DNA of 64,000 nt from CBDCYS01 sp965226185. Lineage in GTDB: Bacteria; Acidobacteriota; Terriglobia; Bryobacterales; UBA6623. Position numbers and translations under genes: made by a program. The DNA lies in NCBI GenBank assembly GCA_965226185.1, contig CBDDCT010000007.1:2418001-2482000 (forward strand), read 5' to 3'. Each line of letters begins with the position of its first letter. Within the stretch, counting starts at the first letter, position 1. Shown in pieces: positions 1-7,927 of this stretch. The notes under the pieces are model-generated. The model searched no databases and was not told where the DNA came from. It saw only the letters and a list, made by a program, of their open reading frames with translations.

Positions 1-1449
1 GTCCTCCAGCACTTCGAAGTCCTGGGGACGCAGGTCAGTCACCGGGCGGCCCTCGTTGTCCAGAACCGCCACGGTTAGGTCCACCAATCTCACATCCGAG
101 CTAAAGCGGGCGACACCTTCATCCTCGTGTGGAATTGCAATCTTTACGTTCGAACCCGCCCCATCGGCCCTGTTCTTGAGCTTGGAGCGAACCTTGGGGC
201 GAAAGACTCTGTCGAGAATTCTGGGGGCCTCCCAGTGCATCCTGACCGGCGAATCGGGCGGAATCTCCATGTCGTTGAGAATGAGCCCGCGCGGCCAATT
301 GGACTTCACTTGTATCTCGCCGTAGAGAGGCTTGTCCGAATCGTAGGAGTCGGAAAAGCTCCAAGTGCCGCCGCTGCTTTTCTCCGCGAACGGTTCGTCC
401 GCGAAACGCAGCGAAGCCGGAATTTCGATCCGCTCCGGCTCGTAACGGGATCGAATCCCAAGACGCGTTACTCTCCAGGGGGCGGTCAACTCGATCGTGC
501 CCGTGCCGGTATTCAACTCCGCATGGCGAAGCAATCCGGTCACCGAAATGGGTCCATCGACTGTCGTGACCTCGAGCCGGTATCCATAGGGCAGATCAAT
601 GTCGAGGTCGATCACGGCGCCGTCGCTCGGCCGCGACACAAGCTGAATTCGTCGGCGCAACCGGGTCATCCGAGTGTCATCTTTTAGAGTCTCGCGGTCC
701 CGACTCGACTTTCGAATGCGCAGCCGGTCCGTGGCCGTGACCTTGACAGTTACCTTGCCGGAAGGGTTCTCGACGCTCAGCACGGGGTAGCGCAGGGAAT
801 TCTCGTCGAATTGCCACGGAGACGGGTCCGCCGCAACCACCTCGTGTTCTTCGGTGTCGGCTCCGGTGACGATGATGTGATTCGTGACCGATCGCACCCC
901 CATTACCTGCGTGGATTGTTCCTCAGCGAGATTCCGGTAGCGCTCGGACTCCACTTCGCCTTCCAGCGTGATGTGGCCGTCCCGAACCAAAATGTGAATC
1001 GGCTGAACCAGCACCCGCTGAAAATCTTCCCCGGCCCGGGTCAGGCGAGACCGAAACCCGTCGCCCAAACGCCCCAGCCGGCGCAGCTCCGGATGCCCGT
1101 AGATTCGCCAGTAGGCATTGATCTGCATCCCGATGTCATCGCCACTCGAGAGGATGGCTTCGAGCTGATTGTCGACTGAGCTGACTTCATCCAGCGCAAG
1201 AATTCTTTGCGTCAGCAACTTCTTCAGCATCGGGCCCGCCACGACGCCGGAGAGTGTGACCTCCGACCCCTTCAGAGAAAACGTGACCCAGTCATAGACT
1301 CGAAGGCCTGAATCCTTGCGGATTCTCTCCTCGATGCCGCGGATAACTTCGACTGAAGGTGATTCGGCGGAGAAGGAGACAGCCGTGGCGGTGAACAGAT
1401 ATAGAAGTACGCCGCTAAGGACGAAACGGAATGATCGCCCTGGGCTCAT
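1..1449 (-). CDS. BON-domain protein with adhesin-like region and start of a VWFA-related domain (partial)
   Basis: This gene reads leftward off the window edge, so its C-terminus is missing; 483 codons are visible. The start ATG (1449) follows a GGAG ribosome site in AAAAAGGAGCTTTG. Residues 1-28 form a signal peptide. Two BON-like alpha/beta segments follow (about 31-100 and 150-205), then a beta-rich region resembling DUF4097-type adhesins (about 220-340). The last visible residues, VTDLRPQDFEVLED, are the usual lead-in to the VWFA-related domain common in Acidobacteriota (TIGR03436 type). BON domains bind membranes or phospholipid, so an envelope or secreted role is likely; the exact function is unknown. 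The fusion of BON and VWFA-related parts is the unusual point. Confidence 0.8.
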   Translation of the reverse strand, partial: MSPGRSFRFVLSGVLLYLFTATAVSFSAESPSVEVIRGIEERIRKDSGLRVYDWVTFSLKGSEVTLSGVVAGPMLKKLLTQRILALDEVSSVDNQLEAILSSGDDIGMQINAYWRIYGHPELRRLGRLGDGFRSRLTRAGEDFQRVLVQPIHILVRDGHITLEGEVESERYRNLAEEQSTQVMGVRSVTNHIIVTGADTEEHEVVAADPSPWQFDENSLRYPVLSVENPSGKVTVKVTATDRLRIRKSSRDRETLKDDTRMTRLRRRIQLVSRPSDGAVIDLDIDLPYGYRLEVTTVDGPISVTGLLRHAELNTGTGTIELTAPWRVTRLGIRSRYEPERIEIPASLRFADEPFAEKSSGGTWSFSDSYDSDKPLYGEIQVKSNWPRGLILNDMEIPPDSPVRMHWEAPRILDRVFRPKVRSKLKNRADGAGSNVKIAIPHEDEGVARFSSDVRLVDLTVAVLDNEGRPVTDLRPQDFEVLED

Positions 1450-1753
1450 CAAAGCTCCTTTTTAGCTCTCCGCCGGCCGTCTGACGCTGGAACGCGCGCC
1501 AAGCTCGGCGTCATTCGAAGGCGGCGGCCCCACATTCCTTTTCGTGCCATCGTTGATATCTCACTCGGCGAGAAGGGGCGATCGACACTGCGATTGTAGC
1601 TCGATTACGCGGTTGGCCGGCTTCAGATCAGACCGCTGCCATGGGACCCGGATTTGCAGCTTTGCGCCGATTGTTCGACTGACGGAGGATCTATTCGCCG
1701 CGGGCGTCTCCCGCGAACCGTTGCAACGCCTCCGCGGCATAGAGCGCCGAAGC
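1450..1753. other. gene-free stretch
   Basis: I see no coding sequence here on either strand. The only clear element is the ribosome site of the BON-domain gene at its left edge. The 18 codons that follow the cyclophilin stop codon in frame look like plausible protein but carry no recognisable motif. Confidence 0.5.
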
Positions 1754-2341
1754 CTACTCTTCTTCGACCCGTCGGATCGATTCCACGAACACCGGCAAGA
1801 TCGGGACGTCATCCATGAGGCCGCGCCTGCTGGTCTGCACTCGCGAGATTCGGTCGACGACTTCCATGCCCTCGATCACTTGACCGAAGACCGTATAGCC
1901 GAAGCTGAAAGCCTTTCGGTCGAGCCGGTCATTGTTTTTCACGTTGATAAAAAACTGCGACGTAGCGCTATTCTGATTGTCGTTGCGGGCCATCGCAACC
2001 GTCCCCCGGGCGTTTGGAAGATTGCTCTTCGACTCGATCTTCACCGGTGCGTGAACCGGCTTCATTTCGAGTTCAGGGGTGAAACCGCCTCCCTGGACCA
2101 CGAAATTTCGGATCACACGGTGAAAAATCGTGTCATCGAAAAACCTTTCGTCAACGTAGCGCAGAAAACTTTCCACTGTTCGCGGTGTCTGATCCGCAAA
2201 GAGTTCGATCTTGATCTCACCCTTGGCCGTCTTGATCAGCACTTGAGGCCGTTTTTCACCGGCCGCCTGCACCCGTGACGCAGGGACGGCGCCTGCCGCC
2301 ACGGCGGTCGCGATCAACAATCGCGCAACAGTTTTTCTCAC
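1754..2341 (-). CDS. secreted cyclophilin-type peptidyl-prolyl cis-trans isomerase
   Basis: Cyclophilins speed cis-trans isomerisation of Xaa-Pro bonds during protein folding. The 195-residue product begins with a signal peptide (about residues 1-27, ending in RVQA), so it acts in the periplasm. The catalytic segment FHRVIRNFVVQGG (residues 73-85) and SQFFI (128-132) match the cyclophilin core, including the active-site Arg after FH. The length fits single-domain bacterial PpiA/PpiB proteins. I chose the GTG at 2341 because it places the signal peptide at the N-terminus and has AAGGA upstream; an open frame continues to 2569 but has no protein-like character. It appears monocistronic. Confidence 0.9.
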   Translation of the reverse strand: MRKTVARLLIATAVAAGAVPASRVQAAGEKRPQVLIKTAKGEIKIELFADQTPRTVESFLRYVDERFFDDTIFHRVIRNFVVQGGGFTPELEMKPVHAPVKIESKSNLPNARGTVAMARNDNQNSATSQFFINVKNNDRLDRKAFSFGYTVFGQVIEGMEVVDRISRVQTSRRGLMDDVPILPVFVESIRRVEEE

Positions 2342-2477
2342 GGCTCCGAGATCCTTAGTGTACCTGTTAGGGGCTTGCAAATCGCATGACAGAATTGTCC
2401 AATACACGATGAGCCTGAAAGGGGAGAGTGTTTCCAACACAAGATGAGCCGGCCGGGTCAGGGCACAATGCGCGTGA

Positions 2478-2726
2478 ATGCAGGTCACCCGGCAGCATGC
2501 CGAACGTCTCACCCTGGCCGAGATGCGAGAGTTTCTCGCCGCCGGCAACAATCTCAGCTTCGCCGGCACCGGCCGTCCCTACCTTTGGGGGCTGGCGAGT
2601 TTCGGTCAAAGAGGCGTTGCGCGGGTGATGGAACTGCTTCGCACCGAATTAGCTCTCGATATGGGGATGTCAGGGGTTGCAAACATCACGGACATTGACC
2701 GAGAATTAGTGCGCATCCGTAAATAA
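2478..2726 (+). pseudogene. chimeric remnant: transposase N-terminus joined to FMN-dependent lactate dehydrogenase C-terminus
   Basis: The 82-codon frame has two unlike halves. Residues 1-30 (with ERLTLAEMREFLAA) resemble the N-terminus of integrase-core transposases of the IS481-like kind. From about residue 31, GRPYLWGLASFGQRG and the RTELALDMG stretch match the C-terminal end of FMN-dependent alpha-hydroxyacid dehydrogenases (LldD family), which use these residues at the end of the TIM barrel. A whole LldD protein is about 380 residues, so some 330 residues are missing. The simplest reading is an IS insertion followed by a deletion that fused the ends. The remnant lies 14 bp before the beta-propeller gene, which may once have shared its operon. 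Confidence 0.6.
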
Positions 2727-2740
2727 GGAGGGCAGCCACA

Positions 2741-3553
2741 ATGTTGACCCGAAGAAGTTTATTAGCAGGACTCGCCGCCGGCGGAACCGTGCTGGGCAGC
2801 CGAGCTTCCGCCGCGGCCGCGCGGACATCCGTCAGCGGCGAGCACCAGTACCCCATTCGCATGCGCAAGAGTGTCGAGATACTCTACAAGTCGCCCGAAG
2901 GCCACCCCAATGGCCTCGAGGCAACCCCCGAGGGTCTCTGGGTCGGCGAGCAGATTTCCGATCGCGCTCATCTGCTGGATTGGGAGACCGGCAAGTCCCT
3001 GACCGCTTACGATACGCAGTCGTCCAACACCAGCGGACTCGCCTACGGCGGCGGTTTCCTTTGGATGGCGGCGAACGGCCCAGCAAGCCGGCGGGACCGG
3101 CGTCCGCACGATGTCGAGAAGGGCGGCCGAATCGTCAAGCTGGATGCCAAGACCGGCAAGCACGTGAAGAACTACACCACTCCCAATGGAGGCGGTTTGC
3201 ATGGCCTGCTGTGGCACGACGACTCGCTGTGGATTACGCAGTTCGGACCCAACAAAATCTTGCGGTCCGACGCCGATTTGAATGTGAAGAGTTCGTTCCC
3301 GGTGCCGCTCGGCCGCGCGCATGGGCTGGCTTGGGACGGCGACGGCATCTGGAACGTGTTCTCGAATGACTTCCGCGTCTTGAAGTTCGATGCCGTCAGC
3401 GGCCAGGTCATCGAGGCTATCCAGCTCAACAGTGACGACCCCGATCCGCACGGCATGACCTGGTACCAGGGGAACTTGTATTACTGCGACGCCGGGCTCA
3501 GCTCCGCCAACAAGAGTAAATTCGCCGGATCGATCTGCCGCATTCACGTCTGA
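2741..3553 (+). CDS. exported beta-propeller protein (Vgb/glutamine-cyclotransferase-like fold)
   Basis: The 270-residue protein starts at an ATG behind a strong AAGGAGG site. The N-terminus MLTRRSLLAGLAAGG is a twin-arginine-like export signal, with cleavage near residue 27. The rest consists of repeated short blades with G-L-x-W/A patterns (GLWVGEQ, GGFLWMAANG, DSLWITQFG, DGIWNVFSND), typical of six- or seven-bladed propellers such as Vgb lyase or glutaminyl cyclotransferase. No catalytic residues can be assigned with confidence. The truncated lactate-dehydrogenase remnant directly upstream suggests that the two were cotranscribed, so a role beside hydroxyacid oxidation is possible but unproven. 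Confidence 0.75.
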   Translation: MLTRRSLLAGLAAGGTVLGSRASAAAARTSVSGEHQYPIRMRKSVEILYKSPEGHPNGLEATPEGLWVGEQISDRAHLLDWETGKSLTAYDTQSSNTSGLAYGGGFLWMAANGPASRRDRRPHDVEKGGRIVKLDAKTGKHVKNYTTPNGGGLHGLLWHDDSLWITQFGPNKILRSDADLNVKSSFPVPLGRAHGLAWDGDGIWNVFSNDFRVLKFDAVSGQVIEAIQLNSDDPDPHGMTWYQGNLYYCDAGLSSANKSKFAGSICRIHV

Positions 3554-3723
3554 TGCGGCGGCGCTACATTGGTGCCCCGCCGATGGCGCCGCCCTCGCTT
3601 CCGGCGAAGTTGACATCGTGGCCGGGCCGGCACTTCCGGGACCTTCGAAGCCCTCCGTGGAAAGGCAGAAGAGTATTGAGGCTGCCGGCGAGCTTGGCCT
3701 GCTGATCGCGGCCTGACCCCCTC

Positions 3724-4665
3724 TTACGCCGAGAATCGCCGCTTTCGTGCTTCGTCCAGCGCTACGGCGATGATGATCACCGCTCCGATGATGGCCTGTT
3801 GCACGTAGGGATTGATGCCCAGCAGGTCGCTGCCGTTGGAGAGCAGCCCCATGATGAAAGCGCCGATCAGTGTTCCCACAACGCTGCCTTCGCCTCCGCT
3901 GAGGCTTCCTCCGCCGATCACCACGGCGGCGATGACAAGCAGCTCATAGCCCTGTCCCGCGGTGGGCTGGCCGGTCATCAGGCGCGAGGCTTCGATCATA
4001 GAAGAGACGCCGGTGAGCATTCCCGAGATGGCATAGACCGCGATCGTGTATCCGGCGACAGGGATTCCGGCGTAAACCGCCGCGGCCTTGTTGCTGCCGA
4101 TGGCGTAGGTATACCGGCCCAGTTTCGTTGAGTGCAGGACAACATAGGTAAGGGCCGCGCAAACCAGCAAAACAGGCAGAACCACCGGCACCGGCCCAAT
4201 CGTCCCTTCTCCGAGGAACCTGAACTCGTCGGGAAGTCCGCTCACGGGAAGTCCGCCGGAGATGATCAGCGTCACACCGCGCGCGATTCCCAGCGTCCCG
4301 AGAGTCACGATAAACGGGGGAATCTTCAAAAACACCGTCAAGAACCCGTTCGCAAAGCCCCATAGCGCCCCGCAGAGCACGGCGACCAGCATGCCGGTTC
4401 CCATGCCCCATCCCGCCACCATGCACATCGTGCCCATGGTCCCGGCGAAGGCAAGAATCGCCCCCACGGAGAGGTCAATGCCGCCGGAGACGATCACCAG
4501 CGTCATGCCCAGCGCCATGATGTTGATGACCGCCGTTTGACGGATTACGCTCGAAAGGTTGATCGCGGTCAAAAAATGAGGCGATGCGATCGACAGGAAG
4601 ATGAACAGCGCGATTAGGCTGAAAAACGGCAACAGCTTCTGAACCATTCCGGCGCGAATGTTCAT
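3724..4665 (-). CDS. ribose-type sugar ABC transporter permease (RbsC family)
   Basis: This is the membrane channel subunit of a CUT2-type sugar importer. The 313-residue protein is strongly hydrophobic with about eight to ten membrane segments, and it carries the family's GMTLVIVSGGIDLSVGA motif near residues 53-68 and VVIGGGSLSGGEGSVVGTLI near 241-260. Its start ATG overlaps the stop of the ATPase gene by four bases (ATGA), so the two are translationally coupled. The length matches RbsC (about 320). The substrate cannot be read from the sequence; ribose, autoinducer-2, xylose and other monosaccharides are all served by this family. Confidence 0.9.
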   Translation of the reverse strand: MNIRAGMVQKLLPFFSLIALFIFLSIASPHFLTAINLSSVIRQTAVINIMALGMTLVIVSGGIDLSVGAILAFAGTMGTMCMVAGWGMGTGMLVAVLCGALWGFANGFLTVFLKIPPFIVTLGTLGIARGVTLIISGGLPVSGLPDEFRFLGEGTIGPVPVVLPVLLVCAALTYVVLHSTKLGRYTYAIGSNKAAAVYAGIPVAGYTIAVYAISGMLTGVSSMIEASRLMTGQPTAGQGYELLVIAAVVIGGGSLSGGEGSVVGTLIGAFIMGLLSNGSDLLGINPYVQQAIIGAVIIIAVALDEARKRRFSA

Positions 4666-6146
4666 TTGCCCACCGCCGCGTAATGCATGATTTCCTGCTG
4701 CGTGGTTTGCCGGGGAAGCTCGGTAACAATTTCGCCGTCGCGCATGACTAGAATTCTGTCCGCCACCTGAAGCAGCTCGGGCAGCTCGGAGCTGACCATC
4801 ACGATCGCTTTGCCGGCGCGAGCCAGCTCGTCCATCAGAGCGAACACCTCGGCCTTGGCGCCCACATCAATACCCCGCGTCGGCTCGTCAAACAACAAGA
4901 TCCGCGCATCCCGGAACAGCCATTTCGCTATGACGATCTTCTGCTGGTTGCCGCCGCTGAGCCGGCCTGCGGGCTGTTCGATCGAGGAGGCCCGTATGCT
5001 CAGCTTCCGGCGCGATTCTTCGGCGGCTTTCCGCTCTTCGGAGTTCAGCACGAAACCCATTCGGCTGACGGCGTCCATATTCGCCAGCGTCACATTCTCC
5101 CTGAGCGGCAGGGACAGCACCAAACCGGTCTTCTGGCGGTCTTCGGTGATCAGGGCGATCCCGGCGTCCACGGCATCTTGAGGCGAGCGCACGTCGATCG
5201 TCTTTCCCTCGATCGCAATCGAGCCTTCCGGCGCCGGCGTGATGCCGAACAGGGTCTCGCACAGCTCCGTACGGCCCGCGCCCATCAGGCCCGCGATGCC
5301 CACAATCTCGCCGGCGTGAACGCTGAACTGCGCCCCGGGCAGGTCGACCTTCAGCACCTCCTTGCCGGGTTCGAGAGATTCCCGCTCATAGATATGCGGC
5401 ACTTCCCGACCGACCATGTGGTGAACAATATCCGCGGTTGAAACATCCGAGAAGTTTCCGCTGTGAACGGTGTCGCCGTCGCGCAGGATCGTAATGCGGC
5501 CGGCAATCTCGTGGAGTTCGCCAAGCCGGTGGGTGATGTAGATGATTCCCATGCCGCGCTCCCGCAAGCTTCGGACAATCTTGAACACCTCGACCGTCTC
5601 GGACTCAGATAGCGAAGACGTCGGCTCATCGAAAATCAGCAAGTTCGAAGCGCTGTGCAGCGCACGGCAAATCTCGACCAGTTGCTTCTGCGCCGGACTC
5701 AGCTCTTCCACCTTCCAATTCGCCCGCAAGGGAAAGTTGTGCTCCTCGATCAGTTCCGCGGTTTCTTTTTCCATGCGCCGCTGGTCCACTAGTGGACCCA
5801 TGCTTAGCGGACCAATGTTTAGCGGACCGATGATCAGCTCGCGTCCCAGGAAAATGTTCTCGGCAACCGTGAGATGAGCAGCCAGCAGCGATTCCTGATG
5901 AACCATCGAGATCCCGATCGCGTGAGCCTCCGCCGGGCGGCGCAAATGGACCTCCTCCCCGCGCCATTTCATCGTCCCGCCGTCGCGCTCGAGCATGCCG
6001 GCCACGATTTTCATCAAGGTGGATTTGCCCGCTCCGTTTTCGCCAACCAGAGCGTGTACCTCCCCCGCTTTCACCCGCAGGGCACCGTTGCTGAGGGCGG
6101 CAACTCCCCCGAAACGTTTTTGAATGCCTTCCAACTCGAGTAGCAT
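4662..6146 (-). CDS. ribose-type sugar ABC transporter ATP-binding protein (RbsA family)
   Basis: This is the double ATPase that drives a CUT2 sugar importer. The first domain has Walker A GENGAGKST (residues 35-43), signature LSPAQKQ and Walker B LLIFDEPTSSL. The second has the degenerate P-loop GLMGAGRTE typical of RbsA, signature LSGGNQQK and ILLFDEPTRGID. At 494 residues it is the usual length. It precedes and overlaps the permease gene. There is no periplasmic binding protein on either side; the next gene upstream is a purine permease. About residue 105 it holds three tandem pentapeptides of the form xxGPL, encoded by three 15-bp repeats. No strong ribosome site precedes the ATG. Confidence 0.92.
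   Translation of the reverse strand: MLLELEGIQKRFGGVAALSNGALRVKAGEVHALVGENGAGKSTLMKIVAGMLERDGGTMKWRGEEVHLRRPAEAHAIGISMVHQESLLAAHLTVAENIFLGRELIIGPLNIGPLSMGPLVDQRRMEKETAELIEEHNFPLRANWKVEELSPAQKQLVEICRALHSASNLLIFDEPTSSLSESETVEVFKIVRSLRERGMGIIYITHRLGELHEIAGRITILRDGDTVHSGNFSDVSTADIVHHMVGREVPHIYERESLEPGKEVLKVDLPGAQFSVHAGEIVGIAGLMGAGRTELCETLFGITPAPEGSIAIEGKTIDVRSPQDAVDAGIALITEDRQKTGLVLSLPLRENVTLANMDAVSRMGFVLNSEERKAAEESRRKLSIRASSIEQPAGRLSGGNQQKIVIAKWLFRDARILLFDEPTRGIDVGAKAEVFALMDELARAGKAIVMVSSELPELLQVADRILVMRDGEIVTELPRQTTQQEIMHYAAVGK
5791..5835 (-). repeat. three tandem 15-bp units inside the RbsA-like gene
   Basis: The units start at 5791, 5806 and 5821 and share the core AGYGGACCNATG on the plus strand. 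On the coding strand they read as IIGPL, NIGPL and SMGPL in frame. The repeat lies in the helical region after Q-loop-like sequence of the first ATPase domain and lengthens it without a frameshift. Confidence 0.9.
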
Positions 6147-6287
6147 TTGGTGGATGAGAGAAGCCGTGCCGATCAGGTCAGGTTCGCGTTATGCTCTAAG
6201 ATCCCGCGGTCCGCGGCAATCGAGCCTGCCTCAATACTGTTGGCTTAGAGCCGTTCTAGCCGCGCCGGCGGCGCCGGAAATTAGACA

Positions 6288-6309
6288 GGGTGGAGCGAAG
6301 CGGAACCCT
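6288..6309 (-). repeat. fragment of a dispersed repeat (see 40045 and 59940)
   Basis: The 22 bases are the reverse complement of the central part (AGGGTTCCGCTTCGCTCCAC) of a repeat found twice more in the window. It lies in the intergenic space between the RbsA-like gene and the purine permease gene, where no other feature is visible. Confidence 0.6.
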
Positions 6310-6415
6310 TCGTTTCGTAAAGAACGACCGTTGCGAATCCTACTTGCAGAACAATGAAGCAAGGTATCACAACTCGCCGATCCAATGCGAAGTCTGGATC
6401 CTTCCGCCCTCCTTC

Positions 6416-7732
6416 CTAACCCGCCGCGCCCAAGTAAACGAATCGCCAGATGAAAAGGGCCGACAGCAGGTAGACCAGCCAACTGACGGCCTTATATTCA
6501 CCTCGCAGCACCTTCAGCAACGTATACGTCACAATCCCGATCGCCAAACCGTTCGCGATGCTGAAGCTGAGCGGAATCATCATGATTGTCAAGAACGCCG
6601 GAATCGCGACGGCCATGTCGTCCCATTGGATCTCCTTGACGGCCGGCATCATCAGGCAGCCGACAACCACCAGCGCCGGAGCTGTCGCGGCGGCGGGAAT
6701 GAGTCCCACGACCGGGGCGGCGAATAGCGACGCGGCAAACAAGATGCCCGTGACAACCGCCGCGAAACCGGACCGCCCGCCCGCCGCTACTCCGGCGGCG
6801 CTCTCGATGTAGCTGACAACGGTTGAAGTCCCGCACAGCGAACCGAATGTCGTCGCGGCTCCGTCGGCAAGAAGAATTCGGCGGATTCGCGGGATCTTGC
6901 GCTCCCCGCGAAACAACCCGGCTTTGTGCCCGACCGCCAGCAAGGTTCCGACGTTGTCGAACAGATCCACAAACCAAAAGACGAACACGATTTCCAGCAA
7001 CCCCAGACTCAACGCCGAGCTGACATCGAGCTGCAAGAACGCGCCTGAAAGCTCGCTCCATTCGTAGCTGGGGACATTCCACTCAACGAGCCCAAACAGA
7101 GCGGCGGCTCCCGTCGCCAGCAGAATCCCGATGACCATCGCCCCGGGAACTTGCCAAGAAAGCAACGCCGCAATGGCCAGCAGCCCAAACAGCCCGAGCA
7201 GCGCATTCGGAGCCGAAAGGTCGCCCAGCGTCACCAGCGTCGCCGGGCTTGCCGTGACCAGCCCCATGCCGCGCAGTCCGATCAACGCCAGAAACAGGCC
7301 GATGCCGGCTCCAACAGCGGCATAGAGGCCCGGCGGAATGGCGGCCACGATCGCTTGCTGAACGCCCACGGCCGTCAGCAGCAGGAAAATCAGCCCGGAG
7401 ACGAATACCGCGCCCAAAGCCACTTGCCAAGAAACGCCCATCCCCAGAACGACCGTGTAGGTGAAATAGGCGTTGATCCCCATTCCCGGCGCAAGCGCGA
7501 TCGGGTAGCGCGCATAAGCGCCCATCAAGGCGCTTCCAACCGCGGCGGAAATGCACGTTGCCGCCGCCACGGCCGTCGGCGGCATCCCAGCTTCGCGCAG
7601 GATCGACGGGTTGACGACGATGATGTAGGCCATCGTCAGGAACGTGGTCAACCCGGCCAGGGTTTCGGTTCGCCAGTTCGTGCCGAGCTTGTCGAACTCG
7701 AAATAGCGCTCCAGTTGCCGAGTCAGGTTCAT
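6416..7732 (-). CDS. NCS2-family purine permease (AzgA/PbuG-like)
   Basis: This 438-residue inner-membrane protein belongs to the AzgA branch of the nucleobase:cation symporters, which import guanine, hypoxanthine or adenine. The N-terminal ERYFEFDKLGTNWRTETLAGLTTF region, AYIIVVNPSIL and the following APGMGINAYFTYTVV motif are hallmarks of the AzgA branch, as is WFVDLFDNVGTLLAVGHKAG near the middle. Around twelve to fourteen membrane segments are apparent, and the length fits. It lies upstream of the sugar ABC genes on the same strand, but a 270-bp gap makes a shared operon doubtful. Confidence 0.92.
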   Translation of the reverse strand: MNLTRQLERYFEFDKLGTNWRTETLAGLTTFLTMAYIIVVNPSILREAGMPPTAVAAATCISAAVGSALMGAYARYPIALAPGMGINAYFTYTVVLGMGVSWQVALGAVFVSGLIFLLLTAVGVQQAIVAAIPPGLYAAVGAGIGLFLALIGLRGMGLVTASPATLVTLGDLSAPNALLGLFGLLAIAALLSWQVPGAMVIGILLATGAAALFGLVEWNVPSYEWSELSGAFLQLDVSSALSLGLLEIVFVFWFVDLFDNVGTLLAVGHKAGLFRGERKIPRIRRILLADGAATTFGSLCGTSTVVSYIESAAGVAAGGRSGFAAVVTGILFAASLFAAPVVGLIPAAATAPALVVVGCLMMPAVKEIQWDDMAVAIPAFLTIMMIPLSFSIANGLAIGIVTYTLLKVLRGEYKAVSWLVYLLSALFIWRFVYLGAAG

Positions 7733-7754
7733 CTCAGAAAGTTAGTGCTTGAAT

Positions 7755-7783
7755 CAGAGCCGCGACCGTGAGGGAGCGGTTAG
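7755..7783 (-). repeat. REP-like palindromic unit, family A
   Basis: This 29-base imperfect palindrome shares the CAGAGCCGCG end and internal GAGGG-GCGG with the units at 20778, 20858, 32870 and 39918. It sits just upstream of the purine permease gene, between it and the serine hydrolase gene. Confidence 0.6.
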
Positions 7784-7927
7784 CCGCTTCGACGCGCCTC
7801 ATCCGCCCGCGAAACCCCTGTTTCGCAGCGGCTGGTCCGAGTCGGCGAGGACAAGCTTGAAAAGAATTGCTGAGCAAGAATCGTTGAGCCGCCAGCCGGC
7901 CCTAGAACGCCGAACAGCAAGAGGTTA

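Noticed and set aside
1697..1753. Eighteen in-frame codons after the cyclophilin TAG
   Set aside because: The peptide looks plausible, but cyclophilins end where this TAG lies and no motif follows, so readthrough is not supported.
3582..3716. A 45-codon open stretch between the propeller and permease genes
   Set aside because: It resembles the tail of a protein, but no family was recognised and there is no start codon.
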